64,000 bases of DNA from Chamaecrista fasciculata (lineage: Eukaryota; Streptophyta; Magnoliopsida; Fabales; Fabaceae), in contig QANZ01003039.1 in NCBI GenBank assembly GCA_003254925.1, forward strand, positions 8,050 through 72,049. Reading direction: 5' to 3'. Of this stretch, positions 9,865 through 21,680 are shown in pieces. Made by a program: the position numbers and the translations under genes. Under the pieces are notes generated by a model. It saw only the letters and a program-made list of their open reading frames with translations. It had not been told where the DNA came from and searched no databases. The first letter of the stretch is position 1, and each line of letters opens with the position of its first letter.

Positions 9865-12280
9865 GAGTAAAATAACTTTCCGATCCCTGATTTATGCACT
9901 CGCTGACAGATAATTTTACCCATTGTACTAGTCGGTCCCCGAATTTTGCAAACGCTGCACTAATTGGTCCCTCCGTCATATTGGCGTTACAAAAATGCTG
10001 ACGTGGCCATAACGGACGCTGCTGTGTCCCGTTAAGCGCTGACGTGTCCCGTTATGCACTGACGTGTCCCGTTATGGCCACGTCAGCACCCGTTATGTTT
10101 TTTTTTTTTAAAAAAAAGAGCTGCCACGTCATAAAATAGCGACACATCAGCATTTCCTCATTGTACTTATAGGTCCCTGACCCATTTTTATTTCATTATT
10201 CTCAATTCCCCCTCTTTTTCATCATTTTCATTCATTTTAGTCCCAAATCCTCAAAATAAAATTATAAAGTGTCCCAAAACTTTTCCAAACATTCCAATTT
10301 AGTCCTTAAAAATATTTAAAACCCTAAACNCATTCCAATTTAGTCCTTAAAAATATTTAAAACCATAAACTCTAAAACCCCAAACCCTAAAACCCCAAAA
10401 TCTAAAACTTCAAACCCTAAACTCTAAAAAAAAGTCTGAGTTAAACAATTAGGCCCTTGACCCATCTTTATTTATATTATTCTCAATTTCCCCTCTTTTT
10501 TCTCATCTTCATTCATTTTAGTGCCAAATCCTAAAATTAAAATTGTAAAGTGTCCCAAAACTCTTCCAAACATTCCAATTTAATCCTTAAAAGTATTAAA
10601 AACCCTAAAACCTAAACCCCAAACCATAAACCCTAAATCCTAAAACCCTAGAATCCTAAACCCTAAACCCTAAAATCCTAAACCCTAAAACCCAAAAATC
10701 CTAAACCTTAAAAAAATATTAAAAACCCTAAATCCTAAAACCCCAAACTCCAAACCCCAAACCCCAAAAATTCTAAACCCTAAATCCTAAACCCCTAAAA
10801 CCATAAACCTTAAACTCCTAAAACTTAATTTTTTTTTTTAAATCTTCATCTTCATCTTCCCAATTTAACATGAATCCCTAATTTTTTTAATCCCAAAATC
10901 CCCTAATTTTTTTTATCTTCATCTTCATCTTCTTCATTTCTCATCAGTTCATCATCATCTTCTAAGTTTCTCTTGCAACTTCAGTTTCTCATCAGTTCAT
11001 TCACCATCAAAATTGAAGATCTTCATCTTCATCCTCATCCTCATACTCTCTCTCTTCCTCCGCCGTTTTCTCCCTCCGCCGTCCTCTTCTTCTAAAATCG
11101 AAATCAAAATCGAATCGGAACTAAAACGAAATCACACCGAATCNGTTTCAATTATTTCTTGAAGTTCAATAATTTCGATAAAAAGAAACCTTTTTCGATG
11201 GATAATCATGCAATGGGCATTGAAGGACACGAGTTTCGATCTTAATTGTAGAAATTTCACTTTGTATTTAGGGAATCTACTGTGTTGGATAATGTATCTG
11301 GTGCTCAAAATGTTTAATTTTCTAGTTAATTGCTGGAGATGCTTCTTTTTTCTTCTATTTGTGGCTTGTTCATGTATATGCATATGTAATGTACTATGAA
11401 GAATTATGTTACTGTATCAGTGTACTTTATTCAAAACTTTGAAAGAAAGAGTTCAGTTAAAATGCAGCCTTTATCTGATTCTCAATTTCGAAGTATTGAT
11501 TCATTAGGGTTTAGTGTTTTTAATATTTTTAATGACTAAATTGAATGAAGATGAAGATTAAAAAAAGTTTTAGAGTTTAGAGTTTAAGGTTTAGGGTTTT
11601 AATATTTTTTAAGGACTAAATTGAAATGTTTGGAAGAGTTTTGGGACACATTACAATTTTATTTTGAAAATTTGGGACTAAAATGAATGAAGATGAGAAA
11701 AAAGAGGGGGAATTGAGAATAATATAAATAAAGATGGGTCAAGGGCCTAATTGTTCAACTCAGACTTTTTTTTTAGAGTTTAGGGTTTGAAGTTTTAGAT
11801 TTTGGGGTTTTAGGGTTTGGGGTTTTAGAGCTTAGGGTTTTAAATATTTTTAAGGACTAAATTGGAATGTTTGGAAAAGTTTTGGGACACTTTATAATTT
11901 TATTTTGAGGATTTGGGACTAAAATGAATGAAAATGATGAAAAAGAGGGGGAATTGAGAATATTAGAATAAAAATGGGTCAGGGACCTATAAGTACAATG
12001 AGGAAATGCTGATGTGTCGCTATTTTATGACGTGGAGTTCTTTTTTTTTAAAAAAAAAACATAAGGGTGCTAACGTGGCCATAACGGGACACGTCAGCAC
12101 ATAACGGGACACATCAGCGTCCGTTATGGCCACGTCAGCTTTTTTGTAACGCCAATATGACAGAGGGACCAATTAGTGCAGCGTTTGCAAAATTCGGGGA
12201 CCGACTAGTACAACGGGTAAAATTCAGGGACCTATCTGTCAGGGAGTGCATAAATCAGGGACCGGAAAGTTATTTTACTC
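9865..12280. mobile_element. 2.4-kb Mutator-like foldback element with 10-bp TSD
   Basis: Ends GAGTAAAATAACTTTCC and GGAAAGTTATTTTACTC are exact inverses, and the inverted arms extend for ~700 bp (9865-10560 against ~11560-12280). The flanks carry an identical 10-bp duplication ATTATTATTG (9855-9864 and 12281-12290), a length that fits the Mutator superfamily. Arms contain repeated GACGTGTCCCGTTA and CCACGTCAGC words and degenerate CCCTAAA repeats (10360-10830). The centre (~10930-11470) looks like the 5' end of a gene: a CT-rich leader, then an ATG at 11199 and a short frame. No transposase was seen. Confidence 0.85.
10930..11470 (+). pseudogene. Possible captured gene 5' end inside the foldback element
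   Basis: Unique, non-palindromic core of the 9865-12280 element. It begins with a CT/TCATC-rich leader including 'CTCCGCCG' repeats. An ATG at 11199 opens a 15-codon frame, starting MDNHAMGI and ending in TAA. Base composition differs from the AT-rich surroundings. I do not recognise the parent gene. It may simply be the element's own core. Confidence 0.35.
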
Positions 12281-12654
12281 ATTATTATTGTTTGTGTCCA
12301 TATTGCCGGCATTGAAAAACAAATAAAGATGTAATTTCATTGAAGATTTCAATTTTGAGGTGTAAGATATGAAGACGAAGATGATGCTGTCGTCATGTTT
12401 CAATATAATCATGCTCATCTGTAAACAATATAATTCAAATACAACCAATTCTGTAATTGCAACGGACAAAATCGACGCGTAAACGTTTTGGAATTTTATT
12501 TAAATATGGTTGCAAATCCACATTAGATTCATCTTCCATCCACCTTATTTAAATTGTGTTTGTTCCTTCCAAAAAATTGCTCTTAGTTTGCTGTCTTGCA
12601 CTTCATTTTTGTTTTCCCTATGATAGTTTGTCGTTTCTTTTTTTTTTTTTGAAA

Positions 12655-12810
12655 ATATTTTTTTTTGGGTTAAATCATAAGTTTCTTCCGCTTTTCTGTG
12701 TAACGGTTTAGGCGAAGATTAATCTCATTCGAGTCTTAGAGACGAAACGGTCAGAGCTCTCTCAACAATATCAACTCTAAGGTTGAACCTGAATCCTCTT
12801 CCTAAATATT
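12655..12810 (-). mobile_element. Degenerate SINE copy, minus strand
   Basis: TGTAACGGTTTAGGCGAAGA...GAGACGAAACGGTC is the inverse complement of the body of the SINE at 42801-42983 (ATCGTTACAT, GACCGTTTCGTCTC, AATGAGATTAGTCTTCGC). The decayed B box is at ~12780. A long T run on its left (12636-12670) fits a poly(A) tail on the minus strand. Confidence 0.65.
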
Positions 12811-14418
12811 GACATTTTCAATATTCAAATATAAATTTATCATTTTACAAAAGATTACTACTATTATAATATATTCAATCTCTCTTAATTTATAATACTT
12901 TTATAACTCTACATGGTACGAATGTTTCAAAACAGAACAAAAATAAACATTTGTTTGTTGGAAAAGATAATATTTATAAATATATACTGATTTTTTTAAA
13001 CCAAAATCCTCACCGACCAATTAAACTAGCTAGTTTAATTTGTTTTACGTCTTAGATTGTTATATTAGAACTTTATCCTCAAATTTTGTTTGATATGGAA
13101 ACATGACAAGTGTTTTCTAGCCCAAATTCAAGAGTTTGAGACATAAAACTTAATAGAATATTTGATTAATTCAAGATAATTCAGCCTCATTTTCAAAATA
13201 TACAAGTAGCTAGCTAGACTCTATAATATAATTAAAACATGACCTTTTTTTTTAATCAGAAGTCTTAAAATATTGGTTAAAGTATATAGGATACTTACAA
13301 AACAAAAAATGACTAAACAAATGAAAAATAACAAAATTTTATTACTTTTTCTCATAAAATAATAAGAAAGTTAATTAATGGATCTTTGTATAACTAATAT
13401 GTTAAGAATATTGAATTAATTAAGAGAATGATTGTAATAATATATATGAGTTAATCTATCATGCAATTAGTGGTATGGATGCATGCAATTGACACATGCA
13501 TATGTCATATTTTTATACATTAGATTAATCTAATGGTTATAAGTAGTGGAAGGGGTATATACCTTCTATTAAGTTAATGGATTAATATAATCTAAAAAAA
13601 ATATTTTAGAGCCCATAAAAATGATAAGTTTGCACAATTATCTTAAATTAAATTTCCAAAACATTTTAACTCATTAAAAATATCAAGTTATTCTGCATTT
13701 CTACTGCAAATGTTTATATTAGTACTATACAACATGTTTCTAAATCTTTGCGATAGATCAAGTTGGCACAATGGATTTATAAAACTTTGCATTTCTTCTA
13801 ATTTTCTCTAAACAAATAATTTGTACGCATTTTCAAGTAAATTAATAAATAAATAAATTATTTATTTAATTTCAATACAAAAAATAGTCAAACTCTTATC
13901 CATAGTTAATTATTTAAATACCTACACTGAGTGTATATATATCACGACAGGCATGAGACAAGCATGCATGCATTTTGGACAATTGTGAGGAAGGTCAAAT
14001 TTTTATACAACATTTTCAAATGCTTATTTTAAAATTTGCACCCTTCAATTTTGAACATTGATTAGGTTATCAATTTAAAAGAAATAAGTTTATTTTAGCA
14101 AAAACAGAAATTGAATTTGGGCGGTGATCAAAATGCTTAAACTCATTATCATTATGAAACTATATTTAATTTTTACATTGCAGTTTACACAGTAGTTTGA
14201 CTCAGATTTATTTTGTTCTCATACAACTTTAATTGTGTCCCTATTATTGATTTTATTCGAATTTCATTATTTTATCAATTTTCTTTATCTAAAAAAAATT
14301 AAAATTTGCTAAAAATCTCAAATCTAAGTGAATATTATTATTACTTTGAAATATAGTAAGAATGTTACATTATTAATATTAAATTTAAATTTTATTTTAT
14401 GTTTAAAAATTAAACACA
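12811..14418. other. AT-rich intergenic DNA
   Basis: No open frame with protein-like content and no clear element ends. Composition is strongly AT-rich throughout. I see nothing I can name. Confidence 0.5.
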
Positions 14419-15237
14419 GGACAAATTGCACTTTTGGTCCTATATATTTGTGGTGAATTTTAATCCAATCCTTTATCTTTTTGTTACAAAATTGGTTGTG
14501 TTTTCAAAACTTTTCACTTTTTGGTTTAAAGGACTAAATATGGTCATATATCTCTCTCTTTGTTATTTCAAGTTCGAATGTAATGAGTCCAAAAATAAAT
14601 ATTACTTTTGAAAAGTTTATTCTCTTCCTAATTGAGGAGTCAACAAATAAGGTTAAATAAGACTCCAAAGTAGACAACTCGTTTCATTGTCTAATGAGCT
14701 AGTATAATTGGTCATGTATATTATCTCGTTTCATGTTCGAATACAAAGAGTTTGGAGCTAAAGATTACTCTTTGAGTTTTTTTTTTCTATCCAATTGGGA
14801 CTCTCAGCAAATTAAATCAAATCGGACTCAATTTAGCCTCATTTGTTGACAACCCCAATTGGCTACGTCATAGTAAAACAACTGTCAAAAGTAATTCATA
14901 ACTCTAAACTTATTACATTTAGACTTGAAATGAGATAAATATGACTAATTTCTCTTGTATAAAAGTGAAACAAGCGGCCCACTTAGTTTTCAGGCCCGAT
15001 GTTTGCTGATCACTTTAATTGGAAAATGAAAAGATCAGTTAAAAACAATGTATAACTTTAGACTTATTACATTGAAAGTTAAAATAAAAGATATATGGTT
15101 ACATTTAGTTATTGGAACAAAAAAAATTTAAAAAAATTGGAGAACATGTAAGATCAATTTTACAGCAAAAAGTAAAAGATAAAGGACTACATTGAAATTC
15201 ACATAAAATATATTAAACCAAAAAGTACAATTTAACC
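14419..15237. mobile_element. Foldback element, GGACAAATTGCACTTTTGG type
   Basis: The left arm (GCACTTTTGGTCC, then GTGAATTTTAATCCAATCC) is matched at the right by the inverse complement (GATTAAAGGAC-like and ACCAAAAAGTACAATTTAACC). The interior contains diverged inverted phrases such as ATCTCTCTCTTTGTTATTTC. No TSD was resolved. A mini-Helitron starts 14 bp after it. Confidence 0.55.
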
Positions 15238-15250
15238 TTATATATATATA

Positions 15251-15417
15251 TCTTATATTATATGGCTCTACCCCTTTCTGGTCGTCCATGTTTAAAACTA
15301 TAGTCTATGAAATTAAAAATAAGAGAAAATTTACTATTTGGTCTCTCTTTCTTTACTAAGTTAACAATTTAGTCCCTTATTTATTCTACATACATAACGG
15401 GCACGCAAAGTCCCTAG
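15251..15417 (+). mobile_element. Mini-Helitron copy 1
   Basis: Begins TCTTATATTATATGGC and ends GGGCACGCAAAGTCCCTAG, that is TC...CTAG, fitting the Helitron TC/CTRR rule. It sits between host A (15250) and T (15418). The 3' half of the usual terminal hairpin (GGGCACGC) remains but its left arm is lost. 167 bp; same family as 18074, 27102, 55322 and 57092. Confidence 0.75.
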
Positions 15418-15774
15418 TATATATATATATATGTGCTTTCATGCATGCAAAATTCATTGATTATTATAAGACATTTAAAATAAACGCTACTTAATTACCG
15501 ATTATCAGTTTATTATTGTTTTTGTCGAAAAGAAGAGAATATAATTATACAAAATATTTAACATGTACATTATTAGTATTTAATCATTCGTATGAGTTAA
15601 AGGTTTGGAAGTCGGAACCCCTAAATTTCAAATAAATAATTTTTTAACGTCAAATAACCGCCAAAATTTTGTAACCCCTTCAATTACGTACCAGATCATT
15701 TCTAAGGTATAGATGTGTTTGGGCGGCCAATTAGGTGTGACAACGTTTTAGTTTTTTGGCCATTCATTCATGGA
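15418..15774. other. AT-rich spacer
   Basis: Nothing recognisable between the mini-Helitron and the following hAT element. Confidence 0.4.
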
Positions 15775-16299
15775 TAGGGATGGCAACTAATTAATAGACT
15801 ACCCATGATTTTGCAATCACTATTCATATTCGTATTTCATCATTCTATTCAATATTTATATTCTATCTATATTTAATAATTTAATATTAGGTATCAGATA
15901 TAGGATATATTCTATTTTTGAATTAAGATATCTTATTTCTTTCTAATATCGATTATTTTCGAATATTTCGTATAGTCATTAGATATCGAATAGGATATCA
16001 AGTCTAAAGAGCGTCCTGTAATTGAGGGTGAACGCCCAGAAAATAATGATGTATCAATAATAAAAAATATATTAAAATATTTATATTATAGGATAACAGA
16101 TATCGGGTATCCTAACTATTTGTTTATTTTGAACGAATACTAAATAGTTGAAGTAATATTCGTATGCATCCGATATCTGATAAATTTTTTTATTTTTTAT
16201 TACTCGTACTCTGATATCCGGTATTTGACGGATACCAAATACTTTTTACGTGTGAATTTAGACGGGTATAGTAGATATCCACCTAAATTGTTATCCCTA
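15775..16299. mobile_element. hAT-like MITE with TAGGGATGGCAA end
   Basis: The left end TAGGGATGGCAA is matched at the right by TTGTTATCCCTA. Flanking octamers TTCATGGA (15767-15774) and ATCATGGG (16300-16307) match at 6 of 8, fitting an aged hAT TSD. The interior is AT-rich with repeated 'GGATATC/GATATCCG' words. No coding capacity. Confidence 0.7.
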
Positions 16300-16744
16300 A
16301 TCATGGGGATTAATTCGTGCCTCTTAAAAATAAATGTTTAAAAGCGAATAATTAAATAAAACATAATCCACACGAAACAATGGATATAAATAATGATATA
16401 TTTTAGAACCGTAATATCTTACTGAATAATCCTTTCTGTCATCTTTTCGTTGTCGTTTCGTTGCTTAATTAAGTTCTCATGAGTGATTAACCGACGGCCA
16501 AGGTCAATTAATTAAAATTAGATTAAATTATTTATTTTTTGCATGTAAAAGACAGTTTGTTTATCTTATTTAGTGAAGTATTGTTCGTCTTGTTCTTTAT
16601 AAATTCTCCATTTAATTAATTTAAACATGTTTCCTCGTACAATTATATATAATCACAAAAATGCACAATTGATCATTACTTTTGGTCGGTAATAAAGTTA
16701 ATCCGACATTATACAAATCGGCATAAACATTTTTTTTATAAAAA

Positions 16745-16880
16745 AAATAAAGAAAAAATCGTGCTTGTCTCCTTCAAACATCCTACGAAAATTTATTTAA
16801 AAGATAATTTTTAGTGTTTGAAAACTCACTCGACCAATAAAAAAAACTTTACCATGTGACCTAAGGGCACATGTTAGAAA
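16745..16880 (-). mobile_element. Partial copy of the TAACATGTGCCCTTAG MITE family
   Basis: The inverse complement matches the complete MITE at 43522-43704: TTTCTAACATGTGCCCTTAG at its outer end and the CGAAAATTTATTTAAAAG inner part. The opposite end is missing. Confidence 0.6.
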
Positions 16881-16896
16881 GACCCAAAAAAATAAA

Positions 16897-17371
16897 GGCT
16901 AAAGTGCACTTTTAGTCCCATAACTTTGGAAAAGGTCTCAATTTGGTCCCATAACTTTTTTTGTTATATTTTTGGTCCCAAAACTTTGGCAAATGTCTCA
17001 ATTTGGTCCCATAACTTTTATTGTTACAATTTTAGTCCCATAACTTCTGAAAATGTATGTCGCACCGTTGGTCCGAAAGCTGGTTTCCATCCATTTTATG
17101 TCGTTAAAGATGATCTGACATACTGAGTTGAATGATGATGATGTGACAAATATGAGTGAAGTGAATTTAACGGCAGATAATGGATGGAAATCAGCTTGGG
17201 ACCAACGGTAAGACGTTTTCAAAAATTATGGGACCAAAATTGCAACAAAAAAGTTATAGGACCAAATTGAAACCTTTGCCAAAGTTATAGGGTCAAAATT
17301 GTAACAAAAAAAGTTATGGGACTAAATTAAGACCTTTGTCAAAATTATAAGACCAAAAATACACTTTAACC
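16897..17371. mobile_element. Mutator-like MITE, GGCTAAAGTGCACTTTT termini
   Basis: Inverted ends GGCTAAAGTGCACTTTTAG and AAAAATACACTTTAACC, with arms of iterated 'TTTGGTCCCATAACTTT' phrases. Flanking nonamers AAAAATAAA (16888-16896) and CAAAATAAA (17372-17380) match at 8 of 9, fitting Mutator, though an A-rich match is weak evidence. The central ~100 bp is also partly palindromic. Confidence 0.65.
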
Positions 17372-18073
17372 CAAAATAAAAGAGCGGAGGGAAAGAAAAC
17401 TTCCTTCAAAATCTCAAAATCATGGATATACACATTTATCTACTCCTCAAAATTTTAAATAATAAAGTTTTATCTTACAACATACCCTCCGATTTTACTT
17501 TAAAAAAGGAAAAGCATAAAGCCATAAACGTGTGGATGATGACATTATTATACACCGAAAGCGTTCCTTGAAAGTTTTTTAATATTTATGTAAGTAATTA
17601 CCAATATTTAGTAACTATTAATATTATGTTAGTTTTTCAATTAATTTCCTGTTGCTTACTTAAATTGAGAGATTAAATTAATTGAAAATATATCTTTGAA
17701 TGAATGCATTTTAATTACACTTTTACTCTTGGAAAAAAATAAAATAAGGGGGTTAATAAAGCCGGCTAAAAAAAGAACTCAACTTGTTAACTTTTCCTAT
17801 AATCTAATTACAATTGTTCATATTGTAACTTTTGTATATTTTATTTGAGTAGAACAATAAAATTATAGATTTATAAGTATGTATTATTGTTATTTATATT
17901 TGATTAATTATAGACTATTTGTATTTAAAATAATTATATATTTTTATTTATATATTTATGACTGCCAATCCAACTAACTGAACCAGTCATTCCGTGATAT
18001 TAAGGTCTTTCCGATTCACTCACTAATCTAATTTTTAAAACGCTACAATTATCCATGATCAACATATCATATA
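17372..18073. other. AT-rich intergenic DNA
   Basis: No gene or clear repeat ends seen. Confidence 0.4.
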
Positions 18074-18470
18074 CTAGGGGCTTGGCGTGCCCTAACGGGC
18101 ATGCCAATATGCATGTAACATTTGAATTGATTTAAAGTTGAAGATTATATTAAATTTTTATATTGATAAAAGAGTAAGTTTGGGACCAATTTGAGAAATT
18201 ATACAAATATGTAAGACTCATCTAAAATAAATAAAATATTTAGGACCAATTTGAAATTACCTCATATGGGAGAGTGAGTGGAGAGAGAGAGTGGTGACAT
18301 TTTTTAATTTTTAATTGTTTTTTGCATTTTTTTTTATTCATTTATTTTTTTAAAGAAGGGGGGGAGTGAGTAGGGGGAGAGAGTGGTGATTTTTTTTTTC
18401 TTTTTTAATTTTTTTAATTCACTATTTTTGACCAACCATAAAGGGGTGGAGCCATATAATATAGTATAGA
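18074..18470 (-). mobile_element. Mini-Helitron copy 2 (expanded), minus strand
   Basis: Read on the minus strand it starts TCTATACTATATTATATGGC and ends with the hairpin GGCATGCCCGTTAGGGCACGCC followed by AAGCCCCTAG (CTAG at plus 18074-18077). Host A/T flank it on the minus strand. It is ~397 bp, longer than its relatives because of an interior AG-rich and T-rich expansion. Confidence 0.7.
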
Positions 18471-19203
18471 TATAGATATAGATATTCTCAATGTTCCAAA
18501 AAAAAATATCATATATATTCTCAATAAAGTGACCTAGCTAGCTATGTGACCACACATATATTTTTACACAGTTTAATTATTTAATTATATCGAGATAAAA
18601 ACACAATCAAACAGCTAAAATTAAACTTGAGATTACAAAGAATCCTCCATAGTGTTTCTCCCAAGTTATACAAACACACTACATTCGAAGTAAATGATTC
18701 TCTTGTACTTGTTTGGCTAAACAGATATATTCTTGCGTATCAAACTTGAACAGAACCACTCAGTACGTAATTTATATATGCTGTGTATACACCCAATTCC
18801 TCGTATGGGTTCTATGAACGTTCATCTACTTCCTAGCTATGAATCTTAGATTAATTTGTTGCGTAAGATGTATGTATCGTGATTCGTATCACATATCTTT
18901 GTCAATATATTCATCATCATGTCTTGTATTCTGTATTTGTATAAATGGAGTCCAATCATTTGATGAATGTTCGTCAAGTAATCATGTTCATGCATGGGCC
19001 TTCTTTTTTGCCTTAATAAAACGAGAATATCTTCCTTGAATTGATAAAATTACCACTCTAATAATATCTTTGAATAAGGTAAATTTAAGAGTCACAATAA
19101 TCTTTGAAAATAATTAATCTTTCAAACATATAAAAAAAATATTTGCCTCAGCCTATAATATTAAAACTCAAGTAATTTTAGTTTTTTTATTTTGACAAGT
19201 ATT
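18471..19203. other. AT-rich intergenic DNA
   Basis: No supported gene. Open frames here are short and lack recognisable domains. Confidence 0.4.
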
Positions 19204-20550
19204 TGTTGGGTTTCTTCCTAAGTCTCACATCAATAGGATTGAAAAAATTGAGAGGGTGAGGCTTGTATAAATAGAAGTGAGATATGAGTTTCTAAGACAC
19301 CACAACTCACATAGAAATCTTAAAGGGTGTAATGGGATTTGGGTAGTTGTGTGTCATTTGTGAGAGAGGATTTACAATTTTCACTAGTCAAAAATTATAT
19401 TGAGGAGAGTTTGTAATTTTTTCTGTGCAAAAATTACAGATAGTAAAGTTTGTCCCAGTGGACCGTGGAGTAGGTCTTGAGGCACCAAACCACGTTAAAT
19501 TTCTTGTGTGTGATTCTCTAATCCTCTTCCCTTCATTTTAGTAGATGAGGTGGGGTGTCGAGGCCCTAGGGAGGACGAAGGGAGAGAAAGGAGCAGGAGG
19601 AGGGTCGGCCAGTCAGCAACAGGAGAAGGTCCCAGTGTCGCCACGTGAAGAGAGGTTGGTTTAGTCTAACTTTTGATTTCAATTCCAGTTTTGAAGTTAG
19701 TTTTCTAGAGTTTGGATTGATTGTTTGTTAGACTGTATGTGGTATTAGTTGTTGGCTGTTTGTGCTACTCTTTGTGGTTGTTGGTTGGTTTGATGGTGAC
19801 CTTGCGATTTGAAAGTTCGGTTATTTGATGGGAGAACAGAATTGCGCACAACGAGGAGATGTTGTGCAAGTGATGAGATGTTACGTTGGCGATGAGGAGA
19901 TGTTACACAAGCAATAAGAGATGTCATGCAGGTGAAGAGATATCGTGCTAACGATGCCGTGCAAGCGACAAGGAGATGTCGCATATATGATGAGAAGATA
20001 TTGTGTTGGTGACGAGGAAATGCTACACAAGCAAGAAGAGATGTCATGCAGGTGAAGAGATATCGTTCTGACAATGTTGTGCAAGCGATGAGGAGATGCC
20101 GCACAGACTATTTGAGGGAGGACTAGAGTGTTCTCCGAGATGAAAATCAAAAAAGCTGAGAATGTAGAGACATCTAGATGTCAGTTTTTTTGATAAAGTG
20201 AGATGATGTGGGACTTTGGATGAAGGGAGGATTTGTTGGGTTTCTTCCTAAATCCCCATCGGAGTGAGATATGAACTTCTAAGGCACCACAACTTACTTA
20301 GAAATCCTAAAAGGTGTAATAGGATTTGGGTAGTTGTGTGTCATTTGTGAGAAAGGGTTTACAATTTTCTCCAGTGAAAAATTGTATTGAGGAGGGTTTG
20401 TAATTTTTTTCGTGCAAAAATTACAGATAGTAAAGTTTGTCCCAGTAAGACCGTGGAGTAAGTCATCGAACCACATTAAATTTCATATGTATAATTCTCT
20501 ATTCCTCTTCCCTTTATTTTAGTAAATGAAGTGGGTGTCAACGCCGTAGA
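19204..20550 (+). mobile_element. Non-autonomous LTR retrotransposon with internal 120-bp repeats
   Basis: Two direct repeats starting TGTTGGGTTTCTTCCTAA (19204 to ~19570 and 20234 to ~20550) flank a ~660 bp interior. Each carries the phrase ACAGATAGTAAAGTTTGTCC. The left copy has a TATA-like TATAAATAG near 19265; the right copy has lost ~45 bp around that site. A purine tract (GATGAAGGGAGGA) directly precedes the right repeat, like a polypurine tract. The interior has no gag-pol but holds about two copies of a 120-bp unit (TGTCATGCAGGTGAAG at 19922 and 20042). The repeats differ at well over ten sites, so the insertion is old. No PBS or TSD was resolved. Confidence 0.6.
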
Positions 20551-20612
20551 ATATTTGGCATTAGACATATAGTAGTGTTTGAACTTTGAAGTGCTATTGG
20601 ATAATAATTAAA

Positions 20613-21190
20613 GGCAAAACACCCTTTCGTGCCTCTAACGTTGGCGGTGATTTTCAGTTATGCCTCTAACGTTTCATTTGTGTCAGTTGTGCCCCCAATG
20701 TGAAACGTTAGTTTCAATTATGCCCACGCCCTCGTTAGTGTACCGTTTTTCGGAACTTTTGAGCTTCGCCCCGTGTTCGTTTAAGCTTGTTTTGATAAAT
20801 GAGTTTATGGGTACTCATTTTCGACTCCTAAGGATCATTTTGCACATGGAAATTTTAAGAAAAATGCTTCGTTTAGCTGCATTTCGTTTTAGTCCTTTTT
20901 AGGGTTCATCGGGTCCGATTTTCTTCGGATTTGGGGCTATTTTGAGCTTAATCTTTGAAATTGATCTAAGGAATCAAGTTTGTAATGTCCGAAAATTAAA
21001 TCCCATATGAAATCTGATCAAAATCGAGTTCAAATCGTGCGAAAATGGTGTTTTTTTTGTGGATGATTGAAATTGGGGGCATAATTGAAACTAACATTTC
21101 ACATTGGGGACACAACTGACACAAATGAAACGTTAGGGTCATAACTAAAAATCACCGCAAACGTTATGAGCACAAAATGTTGTTTTGCCA
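20613..21190. mobile_element. Mutator-like element with 9-bp TSD (GGCAAAACACC family)
   Basis: Inverted ends GGCAAAACACC... and ...TGTTGTTTTGCC. Arms share AACGTTGGCGGTGATTTTCA / TGAAAATCACCGCAAACGTT-type sequence (one base differs). A perfect 9-bp duplication ATAATTAAA flanks it (20604-20612 and 21191-21199), diagnostic for Mutator-type insertion. 578 bp; the core (~20730-21060) is non-repetitive and non-coding as far as I can see. Related by its ends to 49901-51616. Confidence 0.85.
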
Positions 21191-21516
21191 TAATTAAATA
21201 TGAATACCTGATCACCTCTCCTGACAAGAAGTCAAACGGGAGTTTATCACTTTGTAAAAAAAAAATTGATTCTTTTACTGGATTCGACAAAAAGTATAAC
21301 AATAAGAATTTGTCACAACAATTATACAAAAGCCTATTGTTCTCTCTGTTTGAAAAATAAGTGATATTTTATAACTATACTTACATGTGAATCAATTGAT
21401 TGTGGATTGATTTAGTTTAACTACGAATATTTTGGGATTCAAGAATTTAGCTGTATTAAATATTTTGTACCAGAATTTTATCAACTTTGTAGTCTTATTT
21501 AATTAGCTGTATTAAT

Positions 21517-21680
21517 TAGGACACATATTAAGGTTTTTTTTATTGGTCAAGTGAGTTTTTAAAAATTAAAAATTATATTTTAAATGAATTTTCGTAGATT
21601 TTAAGATATGAGATGCTCTACTAACCAATCAGAAGAAACCTTAAAATGTGTCATAAAGACACATGTTAGATAAATCTCTA
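21517..21680 (+). mobile_element. Partial copy of the TAACATGTGCCCTTAG MITE family
   Basis: Contains the family core (TTTTAAATGAATTTTCGTAG, ATGCTCTACTAACCAATCAG, AAGAAACCTTAAAATGTG) and ends ACACATGTTAGATAAATC. The left tip is reduced to GGACACATATTAAGG. Confidence 0.65.

Noticed and set aside
10360..10830. Ancient telomere or chromosome-fusion site
   Set aside because: The CCCTAAA-like repeats are degenerate and inside the arms of a transposon with its own TSD.
19745..20150. Minus-strand frames of 119 and 89 aa with repeated Leu-Thr-Cys phrases
   Set aside because: They translate the 120-bp tandem repeat of a non-autonomous LTR element; no domain.
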